A stretch of 64,000 nt of DNA, taken from positions 303,524-367,523 of the forward strand of contig NZ_LHVK01000015.1 of the NCBI RefSeq assembly GCF_001269905.1, given 5' to 3'. This stretch comes from Pseudomonas corrugata (GTDB lineage Bacteria > Pseudomonadota > Gammaproteobacteria > Pseudomonadales > Pseudomonadaceae). A program made the translations under genes and the position numbers. Below the pieces are notes generated by a model. It was given only the letters and a program-made list of their open reading frames with translations, was not told the origin of the DNA and did not search any database. Of the stretch, positions 24,881-33,127 are shown one piece after another (positions within the stretch are counted from its first letter, which is position 1; each line of letters starts with the position of its first letter).

Positions 24881-26626
24881 ATGAAACCCCACACAACGGT
24901 TCACAACCAACGGCTGCTGCGCGGCCAGGCGCCTTCCTACGAACGCTTGCAGGCGCGCCTGGCCGTAGACGGCAGCGAACTGGGCGCCGCCCCGATTGCG
25001 GTGCATTGCGGCTGGGGCCGACTGCTGATCGGCCACACCTTCCCGGACCCGGCGACACTGGGCCGGGAGTTACTCAACGAACAACCCGGCGAACGTGACA
25101 TTGCCCTGTACGTCGCGGCCCCCCAGCAGGTGCTGGGGCTGGAACCGGCGCAGTTGTTCCTCGACCCTTCCGACACCTTGCGCCTGTGGTTCAGCGACTA
25201 TCGACAGGCCACACGGGTGTTTCGCGGCTTCCGGATTCGTCGCGCCCAGAACGACACCGATTGGCAAGCCATCAACCAGCTCTACCAGGCCCGTGGCATG
25301 CTGCCGGTCGATCCACAGCGCTTGACGCCACGTCATCAGGGCGGGCCGGTCTACTGGCTGGCCGAAGACGATGACAGTGGCGCAGTCATCGGCAGCGTCA
25401 TGGGGCTCAATCACCAGAAAGCCTTCAACGATCCGGAAAATGGCAGCAGCCTCTGGTGCCTGGCCGTGGACCCGCAGTGTTCACGACCCGGTGTTGGCGA
25501 AGTGCTAGTGCGTCACCTCATCGAGCATTTCATGAGCCGAGGCTTGAGTTATCTCGATCTGTCCGTACTGCATGACAATCGCCTGGCCAAGAACCTCTAT
25601 GCCAAGCTCGGTTTTCGTAACCTGTCGACGTTCGCCATCAAGCGCAAGAACAGCATCAATCAACCACTGTTCCTGGGGCCTGGACCCGAGGCCCAGTTCA
25701 ACCCTTATGCGCGGATCATCGTCGAGGAAGCGCACCGCCGAGGCATCGAAGTACAGGTGGACGACGCCGAAGGCGGTTTGTTCACCCTGATCCACGGTAG
25801 CCGTCGGGTACGTTGCCGCGAATCCCTGAGCGACCTGACCAGCGCCATCAGCATGACCTTGTGCCAGAACAAGAGCCTGACCCATAAAGTCCTGAAGAAC
25901 GCCGGCCTGAACCTGCCGGCACAACAGTTGGCAGGCAATGCCGATGACAACCTGGCGTTCCTCGACGAACACGAGCGGGTGGTGGTCAAGCCGCTGGATG
26001 GTGAACAGGGTCAGGGCGTGGCGGTGGACCTGCGCACCATCGAAGAAGTGCAGAGTGCCATCGAGGCGGCCCGGCAGTTCGACAGCCGGGTGTTGCTGGA
26101 AAGCTTTCACGAAGGGCTCGACCTGCGCATCCTGGTGATCAACTTTGAAGTGGTGGCGGCGGCGATCAGGCGGCCTGCGGAAGTCATCGGCGACGGCCAG
26201 CACACCATTGGTGCCTTGATCGAAGCCCAAAGCCGTCGACGACAGGCGGCCACCGGAGGGGAAAGCAAGATTCCGGTTGACGCCGAAACCCAGCGCACGC
26301 TGAGTGCCGCAGGGTATGACTACGACAGCGTGCTGCCGTCCGGTGAGCACTTGTTCGTACGACGCACTGCAAACCTTCACACGGGCGGCGTCCTGGAAGA
26401 CGTCACCGACACCCTGCACCCGACCCTGGCCGATGCGGCGGTACGCGCGGCACGCGCCCTGGACATCCCCATGGTCGGCCTCGACCTGCTGGTGCCGGCT
26501 GCCGATCAACCCGAGTACGTGTTCATCGAAGCCAACGAACGCGCCGGCCTGGCCAACCACGAACCACAACCCACTGCCGAACGCTTTGTGGATCTGCTGT
26601 TTCCCCATAGTCAGGGGGTGGTCTGA
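24881..26626 (+). CDS. ngg: N-acetylglutaminylglutamine synthetase (GNAT + ATP-grasp fusion)
   Basis: 581 aa fusion. An N-terminal region carries a GNAT acetyltransferase (about 110-270) with WCLAVDPQCSRPGVGEVL as the acetyl-CoA site and a LSVLHDNRLAKNLYAKLGF motif. The C-terminal ATP-grasp domain (about 290-580), of the cyanophycin-synthetase/glutathione-ligase type, has LTHKVLKNAGL, VVVKPLDGEQGQGVAVD and EANERAGLANHE. It would acetylate glutamine and ligate a second glutamine to make the NAGGN backbone. Its layout and neighbours fit the published Ngg enzymes. Confidence 0.94.
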   Translation: MKPHTTVHNQRLLRGQAPSYERLQARLAVDGSELGAAPIAVHCGWGRLLIGHTFPDPATLGRELLNEQPGERDIALYVAAPQQVLGLEPAQLFLDPSDTLRLWFSDYRQATRVFRGFRIRRAQNDTDWQAINQLYQARGMLPVDPQRLTPRHQGGPVYWLAEDDDSGAVIGSVMGLNHQKAFNDPENGSSLWCLAVDPQCSRPGVGEVLVRHLIEHFMSRGLSYLDLSVLHDNRLAKNLYAKLGFRNLSTFAIKRKNSINQPLFLGPGPEAQFNPYARIIVEEAHRRGIEVQVDDAEGGLFTLIHGSRRVRCRESLSDLTSAISMTLCQNKSLTHKVLKNAGLNLPAQQLAGNADDNLAFLDEHERVVVKPLDGEQGQGVAVDLRTIEEVQSAIEAARQFDSRVLLESFHEGLDLRILVINFEVVAAAIRRPAEVIGDGQHTIGALIEAQSRRRQAATGGESKIPVDAETQRTLSAAGYDYDSVLPSGEHLFVRRTANLHTGGVLEDVTDTLHPTLADAAVRAARALDIPMVGLDLLVPAADQPEYVFIEANERAGLANHEPQPTAERFVDLLFPHSQGVV

Positions 26627-26647
26627 CACCCCCCATAGTGGACTGAT

Positions 26648-26744
26648 CGTTCCCACGCTCCGCGTGGGAATGCCTCAAGGGACGCTCCGCGTCCAGATGA
26701 CGCAGAGCGTCACCGGCTGCATTTCCACGCAGAGCGTGGGAACG
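26648..26744. repeat. Family D palindromic repeat pair
   Basis: Four palindromes in a row: GTTCCCACGCTCCGCGTGGGAA, GGACGCTCCGCGTCC, GACGCAGAGCGTC and TTCCACGCAGAGCGTGGGAA. The outer two are inverted copies of one unit, the inner two of a shorter one. It fills the gap between ngg and the M42 peptidase gene. Confidence 0.82.
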
Positions 26745-26773
26745 ATCGGATACGCAAACGTTCAGGAGTTTCC

Positions 26774-27964
26774 ATGATCAGCAAAATCCCCGAACCGAAT
26801 CTCGAATACCTGCAAAAAGTCCTGCTGGAAATGCTCGCCATCCCCAGCCCGACCGGCTTCACCGACACCATCGTGCGCTATGTCGCCGAACGCCTCGAAG
26901 AGTTGGGTATACCTTTCGAAATGACCCGCCGCGGCACGATCCGCGCCACCCTCAAGGGTCGCAAGAACAGTCCCGACCGGGCCGTGTCGGCCCACCTGGA
27001 TACCATCGGCGCCACGGTGCGGGCCATCAAGGACAACGGTCGCCTGACCCTCGCGCCGGTGGGCTGCTGGTCCAGCCGGTTTGCCGAAGGCAGCCGGGTC
27101 AGCCTGTTCACCGACACCGGCGTGATCCGCGGCAGCGTGTTGCCCTTGATGGCGTCCGGGCACGCCTTCAACACCGCCGTGGATGAAATGCCCATCAGTT
27201 GGGATCACATTGAATTGCGCCTGGACGCGTACTGCGCCACCCGTGCCGATTGCGAAACCCTGGGAGTGGGTGTCGGCGATTACGTCGCCTTCGATCCCCT
27301 GCCGGAGTTCACCGAGAGCGGCCACATCAGCGCGCGTCACCTGGACGACAAGGCCGGAGTCGCGGCGTTGCTGGCGGCGCTCAAGGCAATCGTCGACAGC
27401 GGCGAGGAGCTTCTGATCGACTGTCACCCCCTGTTCACCATCACCGAGGAAACCGGCAGTGGCGCAGCCGCAGCGCTACCCTGGGACGTCAGTGAGTTCG
27501 TCGGCATCGACATCGCGCCCGTCGCGCCCGGCCAGCACTCCAGCGAACATGCCGTGAGCGTGGCAATGCAGGATTCGGGCGGGCCCTACGACTATCACCT
27601 GTCACGACACTTGCTGAAACTGGCCAAGGAGAACGAACTGCCGGCACGCCGCGACCTGTTCCGCTACTACTTCAGCGACGCCCACTCGGCCGTCACTGCT
27701 GGCCATGACATCCGCACTGCCCTGCTCGCCTTCGGCTGCGATGCCACCCATGGCTACGAACGCACCCATATTGACAGCCTGGCCGCCCTCAGCCGTCTGC
27801 TCGGTGCCTATATCCTCAGCCCACCGGTGTTCGCCAGCGATGCGCAACCGGCCCAGGGGTCTCTGGACCGTTTCAGCCACCAGATCGAACACGATGCGCA
27901 GATGGAGAGCGATACCCGGGTGCCTTCGGTGGATAGCCTGGTGGGGCAGCGTTCGGATAACTGA
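26774..27964 (+). CDS. M42-family metallopeptidase of the NAGGN osmoprotectant system
   Basis: 396 aa co-catalytic zinc peptidase. Metal and catalytic residues are visible in SAHLDTIGATV (His/Asp), HLDDKAGVAAL (bridging Asp), TITEETGSGAA (Glu pair) and CDATHGYERTHIDS (His). The subgroup is found next to asnO-ngg across bacteria. Its role is not established: it may hydrolyse the dipeptide when osmotic stress ends or trim a precursor. CAGGAGTTTCC precedes ATG. It is separated from ngg by a family D repeat, so it may not be strictly cotranscribed. Confidence 0.88.
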   Translation: MISKIPEPNLEYLQKVLLEMLAIPSPTGFTDTIVRYVAERLEELGIPFEMTRRGTIRATLKGRKNSPDRAVSAHLDTIGATVRAIKDNGRLTLAPVGCWSSRFAEGSRVSLFTDTGVIRGSVLPLMASGHAFNTAVDEMPISWDHIELRLDAYCATRADCETLGVGVGDYVAFDPLPEFTESGHISARHLDDKAGVAALLAALKAIVDSGEELLIDCHPLFTITEETGSGAAAALPWDVSEFVGIDIAPVAPGQHSSEHAVSVAMQDSGGPYDYHLSRHLLKLAKENELPARRDLFRYYFSDAHSAVTAGHDIRTALLAFGCDATHGYERTHIDSLAALSRLLGAYILSPPVFASDAQPAQGSLDRFSHQIEHDAQMESDTRVPSVDSLVGQRSDN

Positions 27965-27992
27965 CAGAGGACTCTTGCTTTCCGGGGATTGC

Positions 27993-28064
27993 CATCGCGA
28001 GCAGGCTCGCTCCCACAGGGACGAGTGGCGTAGATCCACTGTGGGAGCGAGCCTGCTCGCGATG
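27993..28064. repeat. REPIN-like inverted repeat pair, family A (short spacer)
   Basis: ATCGCGAGCAGGCTCGCTCC at 27994 on and GGAGCGAGCCTGCTCGCGAT up to 28063 are perfect inverted copies with a compact spacer, CACAGGG...CCACTGTG. It lies after the M42 peptidase gene. Confidence 0.9.
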
Positions 28065-28151
28065 AGGCCGCAATAGGCACCGCAAATCCAAGGCTAGCCG
28101 CGAAGGTCCATAGGCCGTAGCATTTGCGACATTATCCAGCCGAGGTCCACC

Positions 28152-28379
28152 ATGCTGATCCCCCACGACCAACTCGAAGTCGACACGCTCACTCGCCTGA
28201 TCGAGGACTTCGTGACCCGCGACGGCACCGACAACGGTGACGACACTCCCCTGGAAACCCGTGTGCTACGCGTCAGACAGGCTTTGACCAAGGGCCAGGC
28301 GATGATCGTCTTCGATCCGGAGAGCGAGCAGTGTCAATTGATGCTCAAGCACGACGTGCCCAAACACCTATTTGACTGA
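28152..28379 (+). CDS. YheU family protein
   Basis: 75 aa, soluble and acidic. MLIPHDQLEVDTLTRLIEDF and the block VRQALTKGQAMIVFDPESEQ are the YheU (UPF0270) signature. Function unknown. The last 12 bp overlap the end of the convergent csrA paralogue, leaving no room for a terminator between them. Confidence 0.9.
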   Translation: MLIPHDQLEVDTLTRLIEDFVTRDGTDNGDDTPLETRVLRVRQALTKGQAMIVFDPESEQCQLMLKHDVPKHLFD

Positions 28380-28568
28380 GCACGCCTTGCGGGCGACCTG
28401 ACTCTTCTTTCTCTGGATCTTTTCGTATATCTCGAAGCGATGAACATCTATGTGCCGCGGCGCTTCCACGCCAAACCGCACAGTGGTGCCGTTGACCGAC
28501 AGCACACGAACGGAAATATCATCACCGATGGAAATCAGTTCACCCACGGCACGGCTTAGTACGAGCAT
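28368..28568 (-). CDS. csrA: CsrA/RsmA-family carbon storage regulator (divergent paralogue)
   Basis: 66 aa RNA-binding dimer that represses translation by binding ANGGA motifs in mRNA leaders. Conserved residues include Leu4, Arg6, Gly9-Glu10, Gly33, Ala36-Pro37 and the RNA-contacting Arg44 (VHRFEIY). It departs from canonical CsrA in the middle (SIGDDISVRVLSVNGTT) and has a basic tail (QRKKSQVARKACSVK). It is therefore probably one of the extra RsmA-type paralogues of P. fluorescens rather than the main copy. The start at 28568 has AAGGAC before it; the longer frame upstream is not supported. Confidence 0.9.
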   Translation of the reverse strand: MLVLSRAVGELISIGDDISVRVLSVNGTTVRFGVEAPRHIDVHRFEIYEKIQRKKSQVARKACSVK

Positions 28569-28718
28569 GGTTCTTGTCCTTAAGAAGGTCTGAACCCTGA
28601 CCATGCCCGGCCTGTTTCCTGTTCACAAGACACGGAGAAGAATTCAGTAAACCCCTACAAACAAGACTCTGAGAACTGAAGGAAACTTCCTGCAAGAACG
28701 GCTCGGACCGCGCAGTTT

Positions 28719-29051
28719 TCAAGGCCCCGAGAAACGAGGGCCGAACAAAATCACACTGGCGCCCAGCATGCAAAGCGCCACGCCGATCCAGTCGGAACCC
28801 AGCGGTCGTACCCGCTCCACCATCGCCAGCCAGGCTATGGAGGCGATGATGTAGATGCCGCCATAGGCGGCGTAGGCACGACCGGCATAGGTCGCTTCAG
28901 CGCGGGTCAGCAACAGGGCGAATACCGTCAGGCTGAGCACCGCCGGTGCGATCCACCAGGCGCTCTTGCCCTGGCGCAACCACATCCAGAACGCGAAGCA
29001 GCCAGCGATTTCGAACAGCGCAGCGAGAAAGAACCACAGATAGTTGAGCAT
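28719..29051 (-). CDS. ynfA: YnfA family (UPF0060) membrane protein
   Basis: 110 aa with four hydrophobic helices, starting MLNYLWFFLAALFEIAGCFA and containing RAYAAYGGIYI, both typical of YnfA. The family is related to small multidrug resistance proteins; some members affect drug tolerance, but the substrate here is unknown. A Met four codons upstream is an alternative start; neither has a strong ribosome site. It lies downstream of csrA's promoter region on the same strand as the SDR gene's neighbour. Confidence 0.87.
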   Translation of the reverse strand: MLNYLWFFLAALFEIAGCFAFWMWLRQGKSAWWIAPAVLSLTVFALLLTRAEATYAGRAYAAYGGIYIIASIAWLAMVERVRPLGSDWIGVALCMLGASVILFGPRFSGP

Positions 29052-29108
29052 GCAGTTGTCCATCAGGAAGGCCGGATGGCGTCATCCTGAGGACACTGCA
29101 TATCAAGG

Positions 29109-29924
29109 TCAAGTCGGGTTCTGTCGGGCCTTGGCGCGCATCTTGTCGGCCATGGTGGTCATTTCGTCATACAGTAACTGCGGGTTCTTCTGCTTCATCG
29201 CCCAGGCCATGCGGCCCTGTTCGTGAGGCAGGATCATGAACTCACCCTGGGCCACCCGCTGGAAGATGTAATCAGCGATATCGGCGGCGGTGATGGGCGA
29301 GCTTTCCAGCAACTTGCCTACCTGGGCCTTCATGGCCGGGGTCGGACCACGGAAGGAGTCCAGCAGGTTGGTCTGGAAGAACGACGGACAGACCACATGC
29401 ACGCCGACTTCCTGCTGCGCCAGTTCGACCAGCAGGCTTTCCGACAACGCCACCACTCCAGCCTTGGCCACGTTGTAGTTACTCATGGCCGGCCCCTGCA
29501 TCAGTGCCGCCATGGACGCGATGTTAATGATCTTGCCGCGGCTCTTTTCCAGCAACGGCAGGAAGGCCTTGCACCCCTTGACCACACCCATCAGGTTGAT
29601 CGCGATCTGCCAGTCCCAATCTTCCAGGGACAACTCACTGAAGAACCCGCCCGAGGCTACGCCGGCGTTGTTGACGATGATGTCAATGCCGCCGAGCTTC
29701 TCTTCGCAGGCCTGAGCGAACGCCGTCAGTTGACTGTAATCACGCACATCGCAGCGCTGGACAAAGCCGTCGCCGCCGGCATCACGCACCAGCCTGAGGG
29801 TTTCCTGAAGGCCTGGCTCACTGACATCCGACAAGGCCAGGCGCCAGCCTTCGCGGGCCCAGCGCAGTGCGATTTCGCGGCCCAGGCCCGAGCCGGCACC
29901 GGTGATCATCATGCGATTTTGCAT
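29109..29924 (-). CDS. Short-chain dehydrogenase/reductase
   Basis: 271 aa. Rossmann motif TGAGSGLGREIALR near residue 8, NNAGVASGG, and the catalytic Ser...Tyr-x3-Lys in SNYNVAKAG. The C-terminal extension (EQGRMAWAMKQKNPQLLYDEM) is helical. The substrate is unknown. The frame is open for 70 codons upstream, but that part is repeat-derived sequence; the start at 29924 (MQNRMMITG) fits the family and has AGGCTG upstream. It ends 57 bp before ynfA on the same strand. Confidence 0.87.
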   Translation of the reverse strand: MQNRMMITGAGSGLGREIALRWAREGWRLALSDVSEPGLQETLRLVRDAGGDGFVQRCDVRDYSQLTAFAQACEEKLGGIDIIVNNAGVASGGFFSELSLEDWDWQIAINLMGVVKGCKAFLPLLEKSRGKIINIASMAALMQGPAMSNYNVAKAGVVALSESLLVELAQQEVGVHVVCPSFFQTNLLDSFRGPTPAMKAQVGKLLESSPITAADIADYIFQRVAQGEFMILPHEQGRMAWAMKQKNPQLLYDEMTTMADKMRAKARQNPT

Positions 29925-30041
29925 AGGAAACAGCCTTGTTGTTCCGGGAGAGATGGGCCGAGTGTAGCGAAGGCGCCAGCGGGACCCACGCTCCATCAGA
30001 TTGCTGAATGGCGGGGGCAAACCGTAATGGGTTGTGGAGGC

Positions 30042-30136
30042 CATGGCGAGGAAGCTTGCCCCCGCTCGGTTGCGCAGCAGTCGGACGATACTGGGGCCGC
30101 TTCGCCGCCCAGCGGGAGCACACTCCCTCGCCACAG
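30042..30136. repeat. Degenerate family B repeat pair
   Basis: CATGGCGAGGAAGCTTGCCC and the right arm GGGAGCACACTCCCTCGCCA keep the outer GGCGAGG/CCTCGCC but have lost the GGATTTATCC core. Inner flanks GCTGCG-type hairpins are also decayed. Confidence 0.6.
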
Positions 30137-30161
30137 GTTTTCTGGCTGCCTGGCAGGCACC

Positions 30162-30303
30162 AGGCTCTGTACGAAAAGCCTTGATACTCGTTCATGCTGC
30201 GTTGAAAACAGCCTCGGAATGCTCACGTACTCCAATACACCGCGCTTGCACGGCTGTTTTCGCCTTACCTGACCTTCGTCTCAAGACTTTTCGTACAGTG
30301 CCT
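30162..30303. mobile_element. MITE-like element with 17-bp terminal inverted repeats
   Basis: The ends AGGCTCTGTACGAAAAG (30162-30178) and CTTTTCGTACAGTGCCT (30287-30303) are inverted copies with one mismatch in 17. A second perfect inverted pair, GAAAACAGCC and GGCTGTTTTC, is nested inside at the same register, so the two 47-nt arms match at roughly two thirds of positions. No coding capacity. The arrangement suggests a non-autonomous transposable element or a long structured RNA. No clear target duplication flanks it. Confidence 0.55.
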
Positions 30304-30425
30304 AAAAAACTTTGAATTTTTTACAGGACGTTACGGTCGGATTTAATAAGCCGCCCCGATTTAATGCAGCGTGCTGGCAGTTGAAAGTTCTATCACTCCA
30401 AAACTGACCAATAAGGAAATCAACA

Positions 30426-30578
30426 ATGGGCACAATACTCATCATTATTCTGATCCTCCTGCTGATCGGCGGCCTGCCGGTCTTCCCACACTCCAGAAGT
30501 TGGGGTTATGGCCCATCCGGCATCATCGGCGTAGTGTTAGTAGTGCTGTTGATACTGCTGTTACTGGGCAAGATATAA
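30426..30578 (+). CDS. DUF3309 small membrane protein
   Basis: 50 aa: MGTILIIILILLLIGGLPVF, then PHSRSWGYGPSG, then a second hydrophobic stretch ending LLLLGKI. This two-helix layout with the HSRSWGYGPSG loop is the DUF3309 family, often stress-associated in proteobacteria. AAGGAAATCAACA precedes ATG. It is followed by a strong terminator. Function unknown. Confidence 0.87.
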   Translation: MGTILIIILILLLIGGLPVFPHSRSWGYGPSGIIGVVLVVLLILLLLGKI

Positions 30579-30588
30579 ATCAATAGCC

Positions 30589-30622
30589 AAAAAAAGAGGC
30601 CTTTTTAAAAGGCCTCTTTTTT
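30589..30622. terminator. Bidirectional intrinsic terminator
   Basis: A7-GAGGCC-(TTTTTAAAA)-GGCCTC-T6 is a perfect palindrome with an A run on one side and a T run on the other. It can stop both the plus-strand DUF3309 mRNA and the minus-strand sulfatase mRNA, which converge here. Confidence 0.92.
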
Positions 30623-30637
30623 ATGCGTCGTCGTTAA

Positions 30638-32731
30638 TCAGTCCGGCTTGCCATCTACTACGCCGGCGGTGTTATCCAGCAGGCTCTTGGTAGCGGTTTG
30701 CAGGAACGATTCAAGTTGCAGCTTCATCTGCGCAGTGTCCTGCGCTTGCGGGATAATTTCCGCATGCGGGTTGGAACCCAACTCATAGCGGTACATCTTC
30801 GGTGCCATCTCCTTGTCTTTCGGCAGTACCAGGATCCTGTCGTCACGAATGATCGCTGTAGTCTGTTCGCTCCCCGACGGCTTGATCACACCAAAGCCGG
30901 CATCGCCTTGCGGCAGGTTCAACAGGTCACGGCCCCAGCACTGGTTGCGCACCTGTCCGCCGATCCGCCCCATGATGGTGGGAACGATGTCGACCTGGGT
31001 ACCCACCGTGTGGTTACGCTGGCCGAATTTTTCCTGGATACCCGGACCGATCAACAGCATCGGTACGTTGAATCGCCCCAGGTCCATCTCGGTGATCTGG
31101 CGCTCGTTACCGAAACCATGGTCGCCGACTACGACGAACAGCGTCTCCTTGAAGTAAGGCTCCTTGCGTGCCTTCTCGAAGAACTGGCCCAACGCCCAGT
31201 CCGAGTAACGCATGGCGGTCAGGTGTTCGTTGAGGCTGCCACGGTCGGTGACCCGCTCCACAGGCAGCGGGGTCGGCAGAGCATAAGGCGTGTGGTTGGA
31301 CAGGGTTTGCAGCAACGCATAGAACGGCTTGCCGTTTTCCCGCGCCTTGAGCTCGATCAGGCCACGGTCGAACATGTCCTGGTCGGACACGCCCCAGGTC
31401 GGATCGGAAAACACCGGGTTGACGAAGTCGTTTCGCCCGATGAAGTTGGTCATGCCCTGGTTGCTGAAGAAACCCGACTGGTTGTCCCAGGCGAAATCGC
31501 CGTTGTAGACATACACGTCGTCGTAATCACGGGCACTGAGCAACTGTGGCAGGCCCGACAGCTTGTGGCTGCCTTCCGGCGTCTGCATGAGGTATTCGAA
31601 ACCGGGCAGGTTCGGAAAGCACGCCATGGTGGCGAACATGCCCTGGTGGGTATGGGTGCCATTGGAGAAGAAGCGGTCGAACAGCAGGCCCTCCTTGGAC
31701 AGTTTGTCCAGGTAAGGCGTGATGTTGCCGGGTGCGCCCAGGGCGCCTACCGAGTGACCGGCCATGCTTTCCATGAGGATCACGACCACGTTCTTGATCG
31801 GCAGCGTCTTGTCGGCCGGCGGCGTGTAGTCGCGGCGCACGGCAGCAGTGGCGGTATCCACCAGCTTGTCGTCGGGCAACACCAGCATGTCGCGCACGGT
31901 TTGCTGCGCCAATGGCTGCTCGAGGGTGGCTTTCCAGATGTTGTCACGGTCTTCGGACATCCGGCTCTTGGCCGCCGTCACCAGCGACAGCGTGCCGTTG
32001 AGGCCCAACTGATTGGCGAAGTTCGAATCGGTGGTATAGACGTCACCCCAACGCAGCGGCGGCCCCTGACGCAGGGTGCCACGGGCCGCAACCACGGCCA
32101 TCATCAGGCAGACGACGAACACCACTACTCGGCCGTACCACGGCGCGATCTGACGGGTACTGATGCTACCACCGCTGAAGGGGCCACGCGGACGGGTTGC
32201 TCGGTCTGCGCCCTTGAACGCCAGGCTCAGGATAATGGTGCCACCGGCCCAGGCCAGCAGGTAGCGCACCACCGGGAAACCGTACCAGAGCATGCTCATC
32301 ACGGTTTTCGGGTCTTCCTTCACATACTGGAACACCAGACCGTTGAGGCGTTGGTGGAACTCACGGTAGAAGTCCAATTCCATCAAGCCCAGGAACAACG
32401 CAATGCTGGAGGTGACGGTCAGCCAGAAACGAAAGAAGCCGCGGGCCGCCATGGCGCGGACACTGAACAGCGCCAACAGCAGCGGAACGCTGAGGTAGAC
32501 CACCAGGCGCAGGTCAAAACGCAGGCCGTTGGCGAAGGCTTCAACGAAAGTCGAGGCCGGGGTATCGAGGATCATCTGGCGGTTATAGACCAGCAGCGCC
32601 ACGCGCAGCAGGCTGAACATCACCATCATCACCAGGGCGCAGAGCAATGTGTAGGCCAGGTGCGATTTGACGGTTGGTTGCAACAGGCGATGCGTGCTTC
32701 GCTGCTGACTCAGGGCGTCCGGAATTGCCAT
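30638..32731 (-). CDS. LTA synthase family (sulfatase-type) membrane protein
   Basis: 697 aa. About five membrane helices in the first 220 residues are followed by a large periplasmic alkaline-phosphatase-fold domain. Sulfatase/phosphoglycerol-transferase hallmarks are NVVVILMESMAGHSVG, the nucleophile Thr region SNGTHTHQGMFATMACFPN, WDNQSGFFSNQG and VVGDHGFG. In Gram-negative bacteria such proteins modify periplasmic glucans or lipids with phosphoglycerol; the exact product is unknown. The start at 32731 (MAIPDALSQQ) is chosen over an open upstream extension. Located beside speE, as in P. aeruginosa. Confidence 0.87.
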   Translation of the reverse strand: MAIPDALSQQRSTHRLLQPTVKSHLAYTLLCALVMMVMFSLLRVALLVYNRQMILDTPASTFVEAFANGLRFDLRLVVYLSVPLLLALFSVRAMAARGFFRFWLTVTSSIALFLGLMELDFYREFHQRLNGLVFQYVKEDPKTVMSMLWYGFPVVRYLLAWAGGTIILSLAFKGADRATRPRGPFSGGSISTRQIAPWYGRVVVFVVCLMMAVVAARGTLRQGPPLRWGDVYTTDSNFANQLGLNGTLSLVTAAKSRMSEDRDNIWKATLEQPLAQQTVRDMLVLPDDKLVDTATAAVRRDYTPPADKTLPIKNVVVILMESMAGHSVGALGAPGNITPYLDKLSKEGLLFDRFFSNGTHTHQGMFATMACFPNLPGFEYLMQTPEGSHKLSGLPQLLSARDYDDVYVYNGDFAWDNQSGFFSNQGMTNFIGRNDFVNPVFSDPTWGVSDQDMFDRGLIELKARENGKPFYALLQTLSNHTPYALPTPLPVERVTDRGSLNEHLTAMRYSDWALGQFFEKARKEPYFKETLFVVVGDHGFGNERQITEMDLGRFNVPMLLIGPGIQEKFGQRNHTVGTQVDIVPTIMGRIGGQVRNQCWGRDLLNLPQGDAGFGVIKPSGSEQTTAIIRDDRILVLPKDKEMAPKMYRYELGSNPHAEIIPQAQDTAQMKLQLESFLQTATKSLLDNTAGVVDGKPD

Positions 32732-33127
32732 GTCGTTTGAGGACCCTATTGGAGTTGAAAGTGACAAAGTACCAAGGCACACCCTCCGCTGACCAAAGCC
32801 TGGCCCGGGGTTTGCGCAAGAGCGCAGATGTTGCACGAACGGCTACGGCATTGCCATTAAATAACCGGCGGCAATAAAAGCGCGGGAGATTGTCCGCAAG
32901 ATTTTGTGAAAATTTTGTTCAATGAATATCTGGAAACACAAAATGCCTGAACCAACCTCAATATCAGGCCGCCCCTATTGTGGCGAGGGGATTTATCCCG
33001 GCTGGGCTGCGCAGCAGCCCCATCCCAGAAACCCAATCAGCCTGACACACCAAGTTGCAACTAGTGGGGCTGCTTAGCAGCCCAGCGGGGATAAATCCCC
33101 TCGCCACAAAAAGCCCCCTCAGCCAAA
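32732..33127. other. 396-bp intergenic region between the sulfatase gene and speE
   Basis: No gene seen. The left 230 bp is A+T-richer than its surroundings (for example the stretch around 32880-32945) and should hold the sulfatase promoter. The right part is a family B repeat pair lying just after the speE stop codon. Confidence 0.65.
32978..33110. repeat. REPIN-like inverted repeat pair, family B
   Basis: TTGTGGCGAGGGGATTTATC at the left and GATAAATCCCCTCGCCACAA at the right are perfect reverse complements. Inner hairpins GGGCTGCGCAGCAGCCC and GGGGCTGCTTAGCAGCCC are also inverted copies of each other. Confidence 0.9.

Larger units (their letters stand above)
29925..30425. other. 501-bp intergenic region between the SDR and the DUF3309 gene
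   Basis: No gene larger than 50 codons is credible here. From left to right it holds the SDR promoter region, a degenerate family B repeat pair (30042-30136), a 142-bp element with long inverted ends (30162-30303), and about 120 bp of A+T-richer sequence that should hold the promoter of the small DUF3309 gene. Confidence 0.7.

Noticed and set aside
26648..26744. CRISPR-like series of short palindromes
   Set aside because: Units are adjacent palindromes without unique equal-length spacers, and there are no cas genes. They fit the REP family D.
30162..30303. Possible tRNA or known small RNA
   Set aside because: The long-range pairing is an inverted repeat with matched ends rather than a cloverleaf, there is no CCA end, and no known RNA family was recognised.
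30698..32740. A 680-codon open frame on the plus strand opposite the sulfatase gene
   Set aside because: The minus-strand frame has clear membrane helices and sulfatase motifs. The plus frame is full of His, Gln and Arg runs typical of antisense reading.
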